A DNA stretch of 64,000 nucleotides from Ovis canadensis. Taxonomy: Eukaryota > Chordata > Mammalia > Artiodactyla > Bovidae. This document shows, piece by piece, positions 46,001 through 59,200 of this stretch (position 1 is its first letter; each line of letters starts with the position of its first letter). A program made the translations under genes and the position numbers. The notes beneath the pieces are model-generated. The model saw only the letters and a list, made by a program, of their open reading frames with translations. It was not told the origin of the DNA and did not search any database. The stretch is from contig NC_091251.1 of the NCBI RefSeq assembly GCF_042477335.2, positions 33,992,501 to 34,056,500 of the forward strand, given 5' to 3'.

Positions 46001-49000
46001 AAACCGTCCCCTTTCCTATCTTCTCTGCTTTACTGCCAATTGTCAGCATTATCCTGAGCAAAGCATGCCCTTTTTTTGAGTTCCAGTTTCTTAGCTTATG
46101 AACAATGTAAGGATAAGGATAACCATGTAACCTTTTGTACAGTCATACACAGGTCATAGAGCATCCTCATGGCATTAAAATGGACCACACTTCTTTCCAT
46201 TTTACAGATAGGGAAAGGAGGCTCAAAGAGCTTGACTGGCTTGTCCAGAGAGTAAGTGACCACACTGGGCATCATGGCCATTGGGTTCTTCAAGTTCTCC
46301 ATTGTCTGATTCCTAGTTTGCCCAGGCTGCCATGTCCCTCTGAGAGAGCCATCTCTGCCTCTGTTCCTCAGACCTGCTCAACCCCAGCCCCACTGCTACC
46401 ATTTCACTCCTTACACAAGCTGCTCTGAGCTCTACTGGCTTGATCTGTACTTGACAGAGACACCAGAAACCCGTGTGGTCTTCTACCTGCAAGGTGTTGC
46501 TGGATAGAGCTGAGGGGAAGAGGGATAAAGTCACAGCCCTGGCTCTGTGATGGTCTTAGGGACTTAAGACCAGCCCCACAATCCCCTAATTCATCCTTAG
46601 AGGGTTTTCTGAAGGAAGATTTATTTATTTATGTTAAAGATTCACTGATGTTCTGTTTCAAAATGCACTAGAGAGATTGATTTTAAATTGCTTCTTTTAC
46701 CGGTAGTCTATAATATATTTAATTTAAGGTAAAATTATCTCCCAAATGTTGTTCCTATTCTTTCCTTCCAACTTTTGTAACCCTTGGATCTTGTGCACCT
46801 CAACTCCCTGAGTCAGTTGGGGTGGACTCTGCCTGGGGAAGCCACAGAGCGGAGGCGTTGTCCACTTCAAGATAGCACACAGTGGGGCCACCCTTTCCCT
46901 TCTGCCGGGAAAAATGAACTTAGACTCTGGACTCCTGAGCATCTCTTGACTCTCCATTGGGACATCTTTTATGGCCTTTGATTGTAGCCTCTGGTCCGTA
47001 AAGTTAGGAGACCAACCAAACTCTGGGGACAGAGAACAAAGGACTCACGTCTGTGAACATCTCAGCACTCCACTGGCCTCGAAAGAGGTTTGTAACTCTT
47101 GGGGCTGTGTGTCTGTGCGTCTGGGTTGTGCACATGGGCCTGTTGCTGTATGGACTATGGAGGAGGCTGGGGAAGAAGCCAGGATTGATGAAGGAGGACT
47201 CTGAGGAGTCTTTTGCCCTGCATCTTTCTGAGAGGAAATGCGCAGCTGGAGTTACCCTAGGGCGAGCCTGTTTACTACTATATTGAATTACCCAGGGGAG
47301 AAAGAGAAGGTGGTGACCCTCCAGCTATAGCATCTGGGCCTGTGGAAGAGCTGAGATGCCATCATGTGGTGCATGTGACATGGAAGTTCGCCAACCAGGT
47401 CAGCCCATTGGTGACCTCACTTTCGCTGCCTGCTCCCGGTGCTCCCCCCTCCCTCCAACTGGTGTCCTATGAGGCCTGTGACAGGCACTCCTTTGGAGCC
47501 CTGGCGTGTGCTGCCTCACGACGGCTCTGCCCCTGCATCCTTGTCTTTCTCTGTGGTGTCTGGCCCTGCATTCATTTCCTATTACTGCTGTAACAAACTA
47601 CCGTAAGCTTAGTGGCTTAAAACCACACAGATGAGTCGCCTTGCAGTTCTAGAGGTCAGAAGTCCTAAACTCAAGGTGTCCAAGGCTGAGGCCCCACTGA
47701 AGGGTCTGTGGAGAACTGTTTCCTCACCTTTCCCAGCTTCTGTATTCTTAGGCTCGTGGCCCCTTTTGCATCTTCAAAGCCAGAAGCATATCATCTTTAA
47801 ATCTCTCCTTCTCTCTCTTTTTTTCTTAATTGACATATATATAGTTAATTTACAGTATTGTGTTTCTGGTATACAGCAAAATGATTTAGTTATAGATTTT
47901 CTTCTTTAGATTCTTTTCCATTATAGTTTATTAAAAGATACTGAATGCAGTTCCTTGGACTATACAATAGGAACTTGTTTATTTTACATATAGTACTGTG
48001 TATCTGCTAATCCCAAATCCGAGTTTATCCCTCTCCCCACTTTCTCCTGTGATAACCATAAATTTGTTTTCTATAAAAATATGGAATGTTTCATGAATTT
48101 GCTTGTCATCCTTGCACAGGAGCCATGCTCATCTTCTCTGGCCATTCCAATTTTAATGTGTGTGCTGCCAAAGTGAGCACTCAAGCCTTTCTCTGTCTCT
48201 GACTTCCGTTTTCCGTTATCACAGCTCTTTTCGTAACTCTGAGCTTCCTGTCTCCCTGTTATAAGGAGGTGGGGCCCCCTCAGATAATCCAGGATCATCT
48301 CCCCACCTGCAGATATTTAATCACATTTGTGAAATTCCTTTTGTAAGGCAACATTCACAAGATTAGAAAGTTGATACCTTTGAGGTAGTATGTCTGCCCA
48401 CCACAGGCCCAGTGAGTTCTGGTGTCTTGTCATGGAGAGAAGTGAACCAGAGGCTTCGTGACTCCCCAGGGATCAGAGTGTGAGCATCAGGGCTGGCCTG
48501 GGGTGAGGGGATCAGTGTGAGGATCAGAACTGGCCTGGGGTGAGGGATACCTTCTCTTAGGGAGCAGGAGCTTACCTACCCTCTTCACGGTGGACGTTCC
48601 AGATTGGCCCAGGTACTGTCGTGGGTCTGACAAGGCTTCTGCCTCTCTGCTGATCCTGCAGCTTTCCCAGGGCAGAAAGCATTGAGCCCCGCTTCCCCAC
48701 CTACATGGCAGTTACCAGGCCCTGGGTTCTGGGCAGGGTAAGAGATTACTGGGTTCTGAGTCCCCTCCTCCTGCCTGCCTCATTTTTTTGTCTCTCTCCC
48801 ATTACCTTGACATTAAGTTTTCGAACGGGGCAGATTAAGTAACCAACCCCTGACTTTAGCATCTTCTTGAAGTCTCATCTTCTTGATAACCTTTCACCAT
48901 GTCTTTTTTTAAAAAAGTCAGGAAACAACAGAAAAAGAGGAGAAGGTGCCCAAGAAATACAGAGAAATCTGGGATTCCATGGGGCCCTCTAGAGAAGCAG

Positions 49001-52000
49001 CAACCCTCCACACAGTCAGATTACAATACACAAGAACCCATCTTATGTCTTCCTGTTTATTTTGTCCAGCTAGCCCCACATTATAAAAATTCTCTCTAAT
49101 GCTAGGATCTTCCTCACTTAGAAGAAGCATCTCTGGGGAATTCCTTGGCAGTCCAGTGGTTAGGACTCTGAGTTCTCATTTTCGAGGGTCTGGGTTTGAT
49201 TCCTGATTGGGGGAAACTAAAATCCCACAAGCTGTGGGGCTTGGCCAAAAGAAAAAGGAAGCATCTCTGATTTCCTTTGGCTGACCTAGGGGCTCCATGT
49301 GGATGCCTGCCAAGCTTCTGTGAAGAGCTCTATTGTCGTCATATTGCTTTGTGATCTTTTAGCTCAGCCATCTCCCCTCTTACAGTGTGAACTTCCTAAA
49401 GAGAGGAAGGGACTTGTGTCTTATTTATAATTCCCCCCACCAGGGTATCTAGTAAGGTTCTTTGTAGATGATGGTTGGGTAGATGGATGGATGGATGGAT
49501 GGAGACTCTCACATCTCAAGCTGCAATTTCCCCTTGTCCCCATCTACATGTGGCCTCCCTGAGGTCACTGTATCTCAAGCATGCAGAACTCAATATCTGG
49601 CTGGGAAGAGAGTGAGGACATAGCCCTCAGCAACAGAAAGGGCTCTGGGTATAGACAGACAGAGACAGGATGCCTGAGGAAGGCAGGGTCTTGCCAAGTG
49701 TTGCCTTTCCTCACTGACCTTTCCTCTTGGGATGGAAGCTCAGGTTTCAGCCTGCTGTGAGGGAGGCTAACCTGGGGTACCAGGAGACTGAAAGTACCTT
49801 CTCTCCCCTCAGTCACATGCTGTGATCGCCTGTAGGGCCAAGGGTCAGACAGGGTGGAGGGGGTGTGCAGCCATTGTCCAAGGAAATTAGTGTCACAGGC
49901 AGCCTATCTCCCCCACCCTATTCTCAAGATTTCTCTATTTTGTCTGAGTGAGTGAGTAAAGTCGCTCAGTTGTGTCTGACTATTTGCGACCCCATGGACT
50001 GTAGTCTACAAGGCTCCTCTGTCCATGGAATTTTCCAGGCAAGTGTACTGGAGTGGGTTGCCATTTCCTTCTCCAGAGGATCTTCCAGACCCAGGGATCA
50101 AACCTGGTCTCCCGCGTTGCAGGCAGACGCTTTACCGTCTGAGCCACCAGGGAAGTGACGTCACTCAGTCGTGCCCGACTCTGCAACCCCGTGGACTGTA
50201 GTTTACAAGGCTCCTCTGTCCATGGGATTTTCCAGGCAAGAGTACTGGAGTGGGTTGCCATTTCCTTCTCCAAGGGATCGAACCCAGGTCTCCCGCATTG
50301 CAGGCAGACGTTTTAGTGTCTGAGCCACCAGGGAAGCCCAGGGAAGTCCCTATTATGTCTGAAAGATCCCTGAAAAGGCTAGAGGTTAAAGATTAGTTAA
50401 AGGCTGGGTTCTTATGGGGGTAGGCTTAGGAAGGACAGAAGACATGCACAGTAAGTTAACTTGACAAATTGTCCTTTCCTTCAAACTTCTCGATGTCCCC
50501 AGGAACACTGTGAAGAAGCCTTTCTGGCTGCCCGGTTAAGCTGGCACGTGGGGAGGTGACCACATTTTGCCCTCTCCTCCCCTTGGCAAGGATGATCTCT
50601 GCATGATGACATCATGATCTGGTTCCTCATTCTGTAATCCTTACCTCTCCTGGAGTCACAAGGGTTTTGTTTCCTCATCTTCCTTTCATACATCAGTCTC
50701 CTTTATCCTTTAGTCATTGTTGTTTGTATCTGCTTGAACTCCAGGGGCCCAGGGGCCCAGCCTTGTACCTAGCGGCCTGGGGAGGAGTTGAGATTACAGG
50801 CCTAATTACTTGTTACCAGGCATGTGATCCTGAAATCCTTACTGAATTGAGCAAGATAATGTGTATGTATCAGGACATCTCAGCCCATCTGGAACATTTA
50901 CAAAATGTTCTCCTGGTTTGGGCACATGAAATCCTTCCTCTGAAAACATGTTTTGATTCTCATATGACACCATCTTGGATAAAAGCTCCTCCACTAGGAA
51001 TCAAGAGTTCCTGCCCTTGAAGTTATGCTTCCTGCTGCTGTTTTGATACTGTGAAACCAACTGAGAAGGTTCCTGGAGAGCTGGGGAGATCGGTGCCCAC
51101 TGTAGAATGTGTAGACTGAGATGAGACTGGAGGATTGATGAAGTGTGGCATTTTCTTTATTCAAGTATTAAGTATTTGTTGAGCACCTGCTATATGCAGG
51201 CACCAATGATATGCCCTGGCTTCCCTGGTGTCTCAGTAGTAAAGAATCTGCCTGTTAACGCAGGAGACTTGGGTTTGATCCCTGGGTTGGGAAGATCCCC
51301 TGGAGAAGGAAATGGCAACCCACTCCAGTATTCTTGCCTAGAGAATCCCACAGACAGAGGAGCCTGGCAGGCTACAATCTATGGGGTCAAAAAAGAGTCA
51401 GACACGACTTAGCGATTAAACAATGACAAATGATATGCCCTGGGGTTAAAATTATGAAAAAGTCATAGTCCTGCCCTTCTACAAGGAGACACAGAAAAAA
51501 AAAGAGACAACTGTAATACAAAGAAATAAGTGCCAGCCTTATTAACAAAGTGGTCTGGGAGTAGAAAGGAGGAGTGAACTTTGTTCCTTGTCTACAAAAT
51601 GCAGCTGATACATCTTACCTGGCAGGCACCTTGTTAGGAATAAATAAAATAATAAAGACTCACGGTGCGGGTGACATTTGAGCTGGATCCTGAAAGATGA
51701 GGAGGTTCCCAGGTAGAAACAGCACAGGGAGGGAGGTTACAGATGGATAATCATGTCAGGTCCTTACCCCGAGGAGATGTTCTCAGAATCAAGTAAGGTT
51801 GGAAAATACTTGGAAAGTAAAAGGACAGTTTCAGGAGAAGGTGTTGATAGAACTTGGTCAGCTGTTCAAGTAAAATCAGAGGCCTGATTAGAGGCTGGAG
51901 GAGACAGAGTCTCACTACATGTATGGCTTGTGCCCTGGAAGGTTGAGGGCACATCCTGGTGTCTGTTTCAGGGGCAGGGGAAACAAGGGGATTTTAATTT

Positions 52001-55000
52001 TTTTCTCATATTCTCAAGTACTTCATAACCATCAGGAAGCTGGGTTATACAGCCCCTGTGCTCCCCTAAGTTGCTTAGGAAGTGTTGCAGTAAAACCATC
52101 CTATCACTTAGCTTTTGAGCTCTCGGCCAGCCCTTGGAGGGTCCATGTTGTTAGTGTTTCTATGGGATCCTTGTGACTGCTAGCCCCCCATGCCACCAAA
52201 GAAGATATGGGGATGGTGGCAAATAAACATGAAAACATGCTCAATAGCATTAGTCTCTAGGGGAATGCAAATCAAAACCTCAATGAAATGTCACTACACA
52301 CTCTTTAGAAATGGTCAGACTTTTGAAGCTGACAATACCAAATGCTGCCAAGGATGTATCAAAGTGATATAACCACTTTGGAAAACAGTTTGGTTATTTC
52401 ATATAAAGTCAAACTACATTCACCATATGACCCAAAATCCCATCCCTGGAAATTTACTTAAAAGAAATGAAAACTCCCCTCAAAGACCTCTATGAAAAAA
52501 AAAAAAAAAGACCTCTATGATCCACTCAAAAACTTCTATGCAGGTGCTTATAGCAGCTTTATTTATAATAGCCCCAAACTGGGAGGCACCCAAATGTCCT
52601 TTGCCTATTGAATAGAACACTAATACATTCATGTAATGGAATGTTGCTTGACAATAGAAAGGGACTATTAATATATACAGCAACATGCATGGACCTCAGA
52701 ACCACCATTTTAAGAGAAATAAGCCAGACACAAAAGGCTGCATATTGTATGATTCCATTTATGTGGCATTCTGGAAAAGGCAAAACTTTCGGGACAGAAA
52801 TTAAATTGGTGGTTTCCAGAGGCAAGGGAAAGGGGCTGACCTCAAAGGAGCACAATATAAAAAAGGATTTTTAGGGGTGTTGGAAATGTTCTATACAGAG
52901 GGTATCGAAGTGACTAAACAACTGAATACATTTGTCAAATCTCATCAAACTGTACACTTAAAAAAATGAACTTTACTAAATGTAAACCAGAACTTGAAAA
53001 AGCTGAGTAACAAAAGATTCCTCTATACTTTGTTACCCTAAAATCAGGCTCAGGAAGACAACATCCAGGATTCTACCAGCTGCTTAGGGCTCCTCTTGAG
53101 CACGCAATATCTTGAGCCCACATTCATGCCCAGATGAGAGGCTGATTTTTTCCCCCAAAGTCAGTGCCCAGACTTCCACACTCACTTCTGACTTCTAAGC
53201 CTGAGCAGGACATGTTCTGACCAAGCTCTAATTCGTGGCACGCAGTCTCCACTTGGAACCCCACCTACTAACCCCACCAAAGTTTCAGATGCTGGTGATG
53301 AGCCTGTGGCATTTTTGGCTCACCTATTACAGTCTCATCATCAGGACTGAGGAAGGTTGCTGCTTTTGTCCAGACGGATCCAGTAGTCTCCTCATGGCCC
53401 TGAGGATATGTTTGGGGGTCTGTCATTGCAGTGCTCCTCACATGGGTCAACTGCTCCAGTGTGCGGTGGGCCACCCGGGTTCAAGACATCTTCACAGCCG
53501 GGAAGCTCCTGGCCCTGGGCCTGATCATCATCATGGGAGTTGTACAGATCTGCAAAGGTGGGTATCATCAGAACGTGCCAACCCTTGCATGTACACACCC
53601 CCTCGCACTGTCTTTGGATGTGTGCACAACCTGAGATGTCCCAATTCTATCCTTTTCGTATGTGTTATTACTATTTATTCATTTGGCTGTGCCAAGTCTT
53701 AGTTGTGGCATGCGGGATCTAGTTTTCCCAGAGCAGGGATCGAACTGGGGCCCGCTGCATTGGGAGCCTTAACTCCCAATGCAACTAGGGAAGTCCTTGA
53801 ATGACTTTTCTTATTCACTTGCTTGACAAAGGAGACAAGAAACCAATTTCCCCAGGATGGTTGGGAGCTGAGCACCCCCTGGGGTGCCAAATTCTCTCCT
53901 CCTTGCTGACCCCATGGTTCTAGCACAGGCAGATGAAGATTCCATATTTCTAAACACTGCTGTTTGTCCCAGCTCCAGGGAGGCTCTTTGTATCTTATAT
54001 TTTATCTTGTCTGTATCTTAAAATGGGAGACAGAGGAGATTTTTACACATTTCAGAAATTGTTCAGCTCCACACGAGAGAGCTCTACATTCCTGGGGCCC
54101 CTGCCAACATTCCCCATTGGATTGGCCCTTTCCAAGCCCAAGTCTGTATTTGGTTTCCATGGTTCCCATGGCAGCACTAGCCTTTGCCTAGTGTCACTGC
54201 CTCCTAGAGAAAGTCAGATGACAAACAGGGGGACCTCCCACCTGCCCACAAGCCCTGGAGGTGGTATGGTGTGTCTGGATTTTGATTCCAGGAAAACAGA
54301 GTTAAGGTTCAGCTCTATAATGGGCCTAATTATTTTCATCCTTTGGATTCATTTCTTTAGCAGGTGGTATTATTTTGAAGAGTAGAGACTTAAAGAAATC
54401 GCTGGGCTATCTTTTCAAAGATATTAGGCTCTCCTAATCTGGTCTCACTGCCTTCTCCCGATCACTCTCATCTCATTATTTCCTGTCTAAATGCTCGATT
54501 ATGGGTGAAGATATAAAGTATGGTCAGCTACTCTATATCTCACTACAGTCTTAGTCAGCAGCCTTTCCTGAGGACCCCGTGTGTACAGGATACTGTGCTG
54601 AGGGCTAAGAAGGCAATTGGAAAGCTGTCCACTGAAGATTCCCCGTCTTCAGGAGATCTATTCCATGAAAAGATAGACCAAACACACACCCTAGGAAGAG
54701 ACAGGAGGATATTGACAAAGAAAGCACAGCAAGCTTGAGCTAATAGCATCACAGAAGCTTATGTTTGAGTGTCTGTTGTTCTTGCTGCTTCTCCATGAAA
54801 ATGTACAAACTTGAATATGAGGGAGGGTAGTCAGAAGACTGCCAGTGACTCCACTCCTGCATCTCTGAGTCGTAGTGAGCCAACTCCATTTACCCTGCCC
54901 TGCCCAGTAACCTCTCCCAGGCTTTCCTTCCAAGGAACTTTGCCTTTTGAAAAAGGAACATTCAGAGCTGTGCTTTGGACCTGAGCCCCTATTTGGACTC

Positions 55001-56213
55001 ATCATTATCATGTTCTGGGGGGTCCTGAACTTCTCGGCCCACTTTTGGCCCCTCTTCACCAATATGTGGGGTTCATTGGAGACCAGGGACCTGGGGCTGC
55101 CGGGCTCTGACATGTGTCTCTCTGAGCAGCCTCCTGTCCGTGTGTCCACAGGACAGTACTTCTGGCTGGAACCAACGAATGCATTTGATCATTTCCAAGA
55201 ACCTGACATCGGCCTCATCGCACTGGCTTTCCTTCAGGGCTCCTTTGCCTATGGAGGCTGGAACTTTCTAAATTACGTGACTGAGGAGCTTGTCGATCCC
55301 TACAAGTGAGTTACAACAGCTCTCCCCCTCCCCCTTCAATATCCAAGGCACCTGCCACTGGAAAGAGGGAGCCAGGTACCTAGTGCCCACTTCTCCTGAT
55401 AGCCCCCTTCTGACCATGACCTGGAGAAATGGTTCATTTTGAACCATTCAAAATGGTTCAGCCTGAAGAAATGGTTCATTTTCCAGGAACTTAGACCATT
55501 TGTTACTCACCCTGAGGAGAAAAACAATCCAGTGACTACCCTGGAGCAGATTACAAGCTGAAAGTGATGCTGAGATAACCCCACTGCCTTAGAGAATGAA
55601 ATATGCCCTGAGAATTCCAGGTATCTTACTCACCTGTCTTGCAACAGACAGGTCTTTGTCTTGAGGTGTAGGAATTATGGGGGGTGGGGGGAGTGCATTG
55701 TGGAGATAAACAGTGTGGAGTGTATTTCCAGCCTAAGCTGTCTTATTTCCTTTCAACTGTCCTCCCCACATAGAGACAAAATCCACCCCCCAAGTAGAGG
55801 GAACATCACAGAAGTCTGCAAGTTCAGCTTCCTGCAGAGAGACAGAAGGCACTCCCCAGAACCCCTGACTAGGCAAGTGGTCCCAGGTGCCAGACCTGCC
55901 CCCTCTCACCCCTTCTCCCTCTACAGGAACCTTCCCAGGGCCATCTTCATCTCCATCCCACTGGTCACATTTGTGTATGTCTTTGCCAATGTGGCTTACG
56001 TCACTGCAATGTCCCCCCAGGAGCTGCTGGCATCAAATGCAGTCGCTGTGGTAAGAAATTAAACTCAAGGAGGGATAAATTAGGAATAGGGACTAACAGA
56101 GATGCACTACTATATTTAAAATAGTTAAAGAATAAGGACCTACTGTATAGCACAGGGAAATATATTCAATATCATGTACTAACCTATAATGGAAAAGAAT
56201 TTGAAAAGGAAGC

Positions 56214-56267
<54 letters not shown>

Positions 56268-59200
56268 TGAGTTACTTTGCCTGAAACAGTAAGTCAACTA
56301 TACTTCAACTTAAAAAAAGGATAGAAATCAAACTTACATGCCCTCAAAACTAACACCACATTGTAAATCAACTATACTCCAATAAAAATTTAAAAGCAAA
56401 AACTCTCATATGCCCTCAAATCAGGAACGGTGACATAGCTTCACTGGTTTAGTCCCACTCACTTTCCCCTGATCCATGACTTTGTGGGTTTGGCAGTCTC
56501 AAGTCCTCAGGGCAAAAGCCACATCTTCAGGTGTCCAGAACAATCAAAATATTTACTATCTGCCCCTTGACAGACAAGTTTGCCAACCCCTGATCTGTGG
56601 TGGTAGTTTAGTCACCAAGTCGTGTCTGATCCTTTCAATCCTATGAACAGCAGCCCACCAGGCTCCCCTGTCCATGGGACTTCCTAGATAAGAACACAGG
56701 AATGGGTTGATTGAACCAGCATCTCCTGAGTCTCCTTGGCAAGCCGATTCTTTACCACTGAGCCACCTGGGAAGAGCTAACTCCTGACGGAGGGCACTTT
56801 AAACTGTATATGCGATGATTGTATAAAGGAGATGGGTTCCTCCTCAGAAAGTCACCATCTTGCACAACACATGCCATTTCCCTCTGCCTCTATAACCACA
56901 CCTGGACAACCTGACTCCTTCCCTCATCAGGGAAAAAGCGTGTGCAGCTTGTGTTCTTTGGGGAAAGAGATCTCGCAGGTCCAAGGCATTGTGGTCCTTG
57001 TTAACCTGGGAGAGACCTGGGAACCACGTGGTTCCCTCATGTGGCTTCACCTGGACCACAGCCCCACCCCGCCACTGTAACCACACGTCTCATCTCCAAA
57101 GACCATACAGAAAGAGGCCCTGCACTGTCCGTTCACAGGCATCCAACCCTCCCCAACAAGACAGCTCTTCTAAACAACGCCTCCCCCAAAAGTGCTATGT
57201 TACATATAAATGCAAATGCTGTAACTCAGGTATGTCCTTGGCTCAGAGAAGGTGGAAAAAGCTGCTCCCCAACATTTTATATCCTTTCAAGACATGAAGA
57301 CTAGTGTATAGCTTCACCACCTTTTCTTTCTTAGCCTACATAGTGGTTTGTTCTTATCATACCACCCCCCGCCCAATATCTTCTCTTTCTGTGAATTAAG
57401 ATTTATTTCTGTTTTACAGATGGAAAAGCTGAGGCTCAAAAATTATGAACTTTGCTCAAGATCTCATAGCTCCTAAATGCTAGGCTATGATTTGAACCCC
57501 AGCCCGCCTGGCTCACTAGTGTACCTTGTATGCGAGGCCTGGACTCACACAGCTGGCTTCCGGTCCTCACCCTCCACTTTCTGGGTGTGTGATCTTAGGC
57601 AAACTACTTAGTTGCTTTGTGCCTCAGTTTCCTTATCCATACAGCAAGGATAACAAATGTTTATTATTTTTATCACCACCACACAGAGTCTTGTTCGTTA
57701 TTTGTCCCAAACATTACTGACTCCCCACTGTATAGTCATCACCAAGGGAACTGGGGGTGCACGAGGGGCCAGGATACGGACTCCGTTGTCCCTCCTTCCC
57801 AGGACTTTAACCCAAGAGGCTCAGCAGGGGTGGGTTTGGGAGGGAGCCTTCTCAGTAGTGACATGCATGTAGAAGGCTGTGAGCTCTACTCACCCTCTTG
57901 CTTTCCCTCTCAGACTTTTGGAGAGAAACTCTTGGGGGTCATGGCCTGGATCATGCCCATTTCTGTCGCCCTGTCTACATTTGGAGGAGTCAATGGGTCC
58001 CTCTTCACCTCCTCCCGGTGAGTGCCTTCCAGGCCCTTCAGGGCCAGGGACCCCTCTGCTGTGCATATTGCTGTGTATTTGTGGGGGGCTTGTCTCCATC
58101 AACGGGGCTCTGTGTGGGCGCCTGGCGGAGGAGCCTGTGCTGCTCATGTGGTGACGCACGACATGTGTGGCTTTACATGTGGTGGCAAGAAGCACCAGCC
58201 TTCCCACCTCATGTCCAGAGGAGCAGAGGGCTGAGGAGGCCCGGGCTGTGTGCTTGGCAGCAGGACAGTGTCTTGCCTGCAGCCTCGGAGTCCCTTTTCC
58301 ACTTGCCTAGAAACAAGCCATGCTGGCTGGAAAGGAACCCCACTCTGAAAGGGACCAGGAGGGACCCATGCCCGGGGCCTCTGGGCTGACCTCCCGTGAA
58401 AGTCCTGGGTCCAGACTGCAGGTGAAACTGGCTCATCTCTGAGTGCCCTGAGGGTGCAGGCTCCTCCCTGTTGAACAGCAGGCAGTTGTGGGAGGACCTT
58501 TTGTGGCCACCATGAGACTCAGGTAGGGGTGTGAAGTGAGACAACTGGGGAAGAACGAAAGGGAAACATTTGTCCAAAGCCATATCTCTCACCCCAAACT
58601 CTCAGGGAAGCCCAAGGTGTGAGTGGACCCAGGAGTCCCCAGCCCCCGCCTCCGCACACCCGGACATCTGGCCGCCTCTTTGATGTCCCTTCTTGTTGTC
58701 TCCAAAATGGGTGGTTGAGCCCAGCAGATAATGGATGATTTCCATTGCTGTGGCTCAGAGGGTCCTCCCAGGGTTCTTAGGAAGCCCCCCCTCCCCCAAG
58801 GACATAGTCCTCACAAGCAGTGAGCCCCTGAGTTCAGCTGCTTCCCAAGCCCCCAGTCACAATAGGGCAGAGTTCCCATGAAATGACAAACAAGTGTCAT
58901 GTTTTCAGGACAGGGAAGGGAAGAGGGCAGGGCAGGGAAGAGGGAGTGTGGGTGTTCCCTGCACCCCAGGACCCTCCAGCACTCACCCACAGCAACCTCG
59001 TATGCGTGTTACACAGGAGCAGTGGCCACCTGGAGGCCCCAGCCGAGGGCGAGCGGTGGAAGATCAGTGACCCATGAGGCTCTCTGGGATCTACTGGAGT
59101 AGAGTGACTGGCTCCAGTTGCTTTAGAGTGGGGTTTGTCCCTCGGGCAGGCTGAGCAGCGGTCTGCATGCATGTAGTCCGGCTGTGTGTGCATGCAGAGG

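Larger units (their letters stand above)
47560..48370. repeat. Ancient interspersed repeat split by a U6-L1 chimera
   Basis: 47560-47817 ('catttcctattactgctgta', 'cttagtggcttaaaacca') and 48181-48370 ('cagataatccaggatcatct') are the two parts of a familiar old mammalian repeat. I do not assign its family. The U6-L1 element lies between them. Confidence 0.6.

Noticed and set aside
48075-48180. Working U6 snRNA gene
   Set aside because: About 15 changes, no upstream TATA or proximal element, and a 3' fusion to L1.
55661-56062. 133-codon open frame covering exon 6
   Set aside because: Only the part from 55927 is exon. The upstream part is intron 5 that happens to lack stops, and the phase fits the exon 5-6 junction.
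57879-58389. Overlapping long open frames around exon 7
   Set aside because: GC-rich shadow frames. Only 57914-58017 in the LAT2 frame is supported by homology and splice sites.
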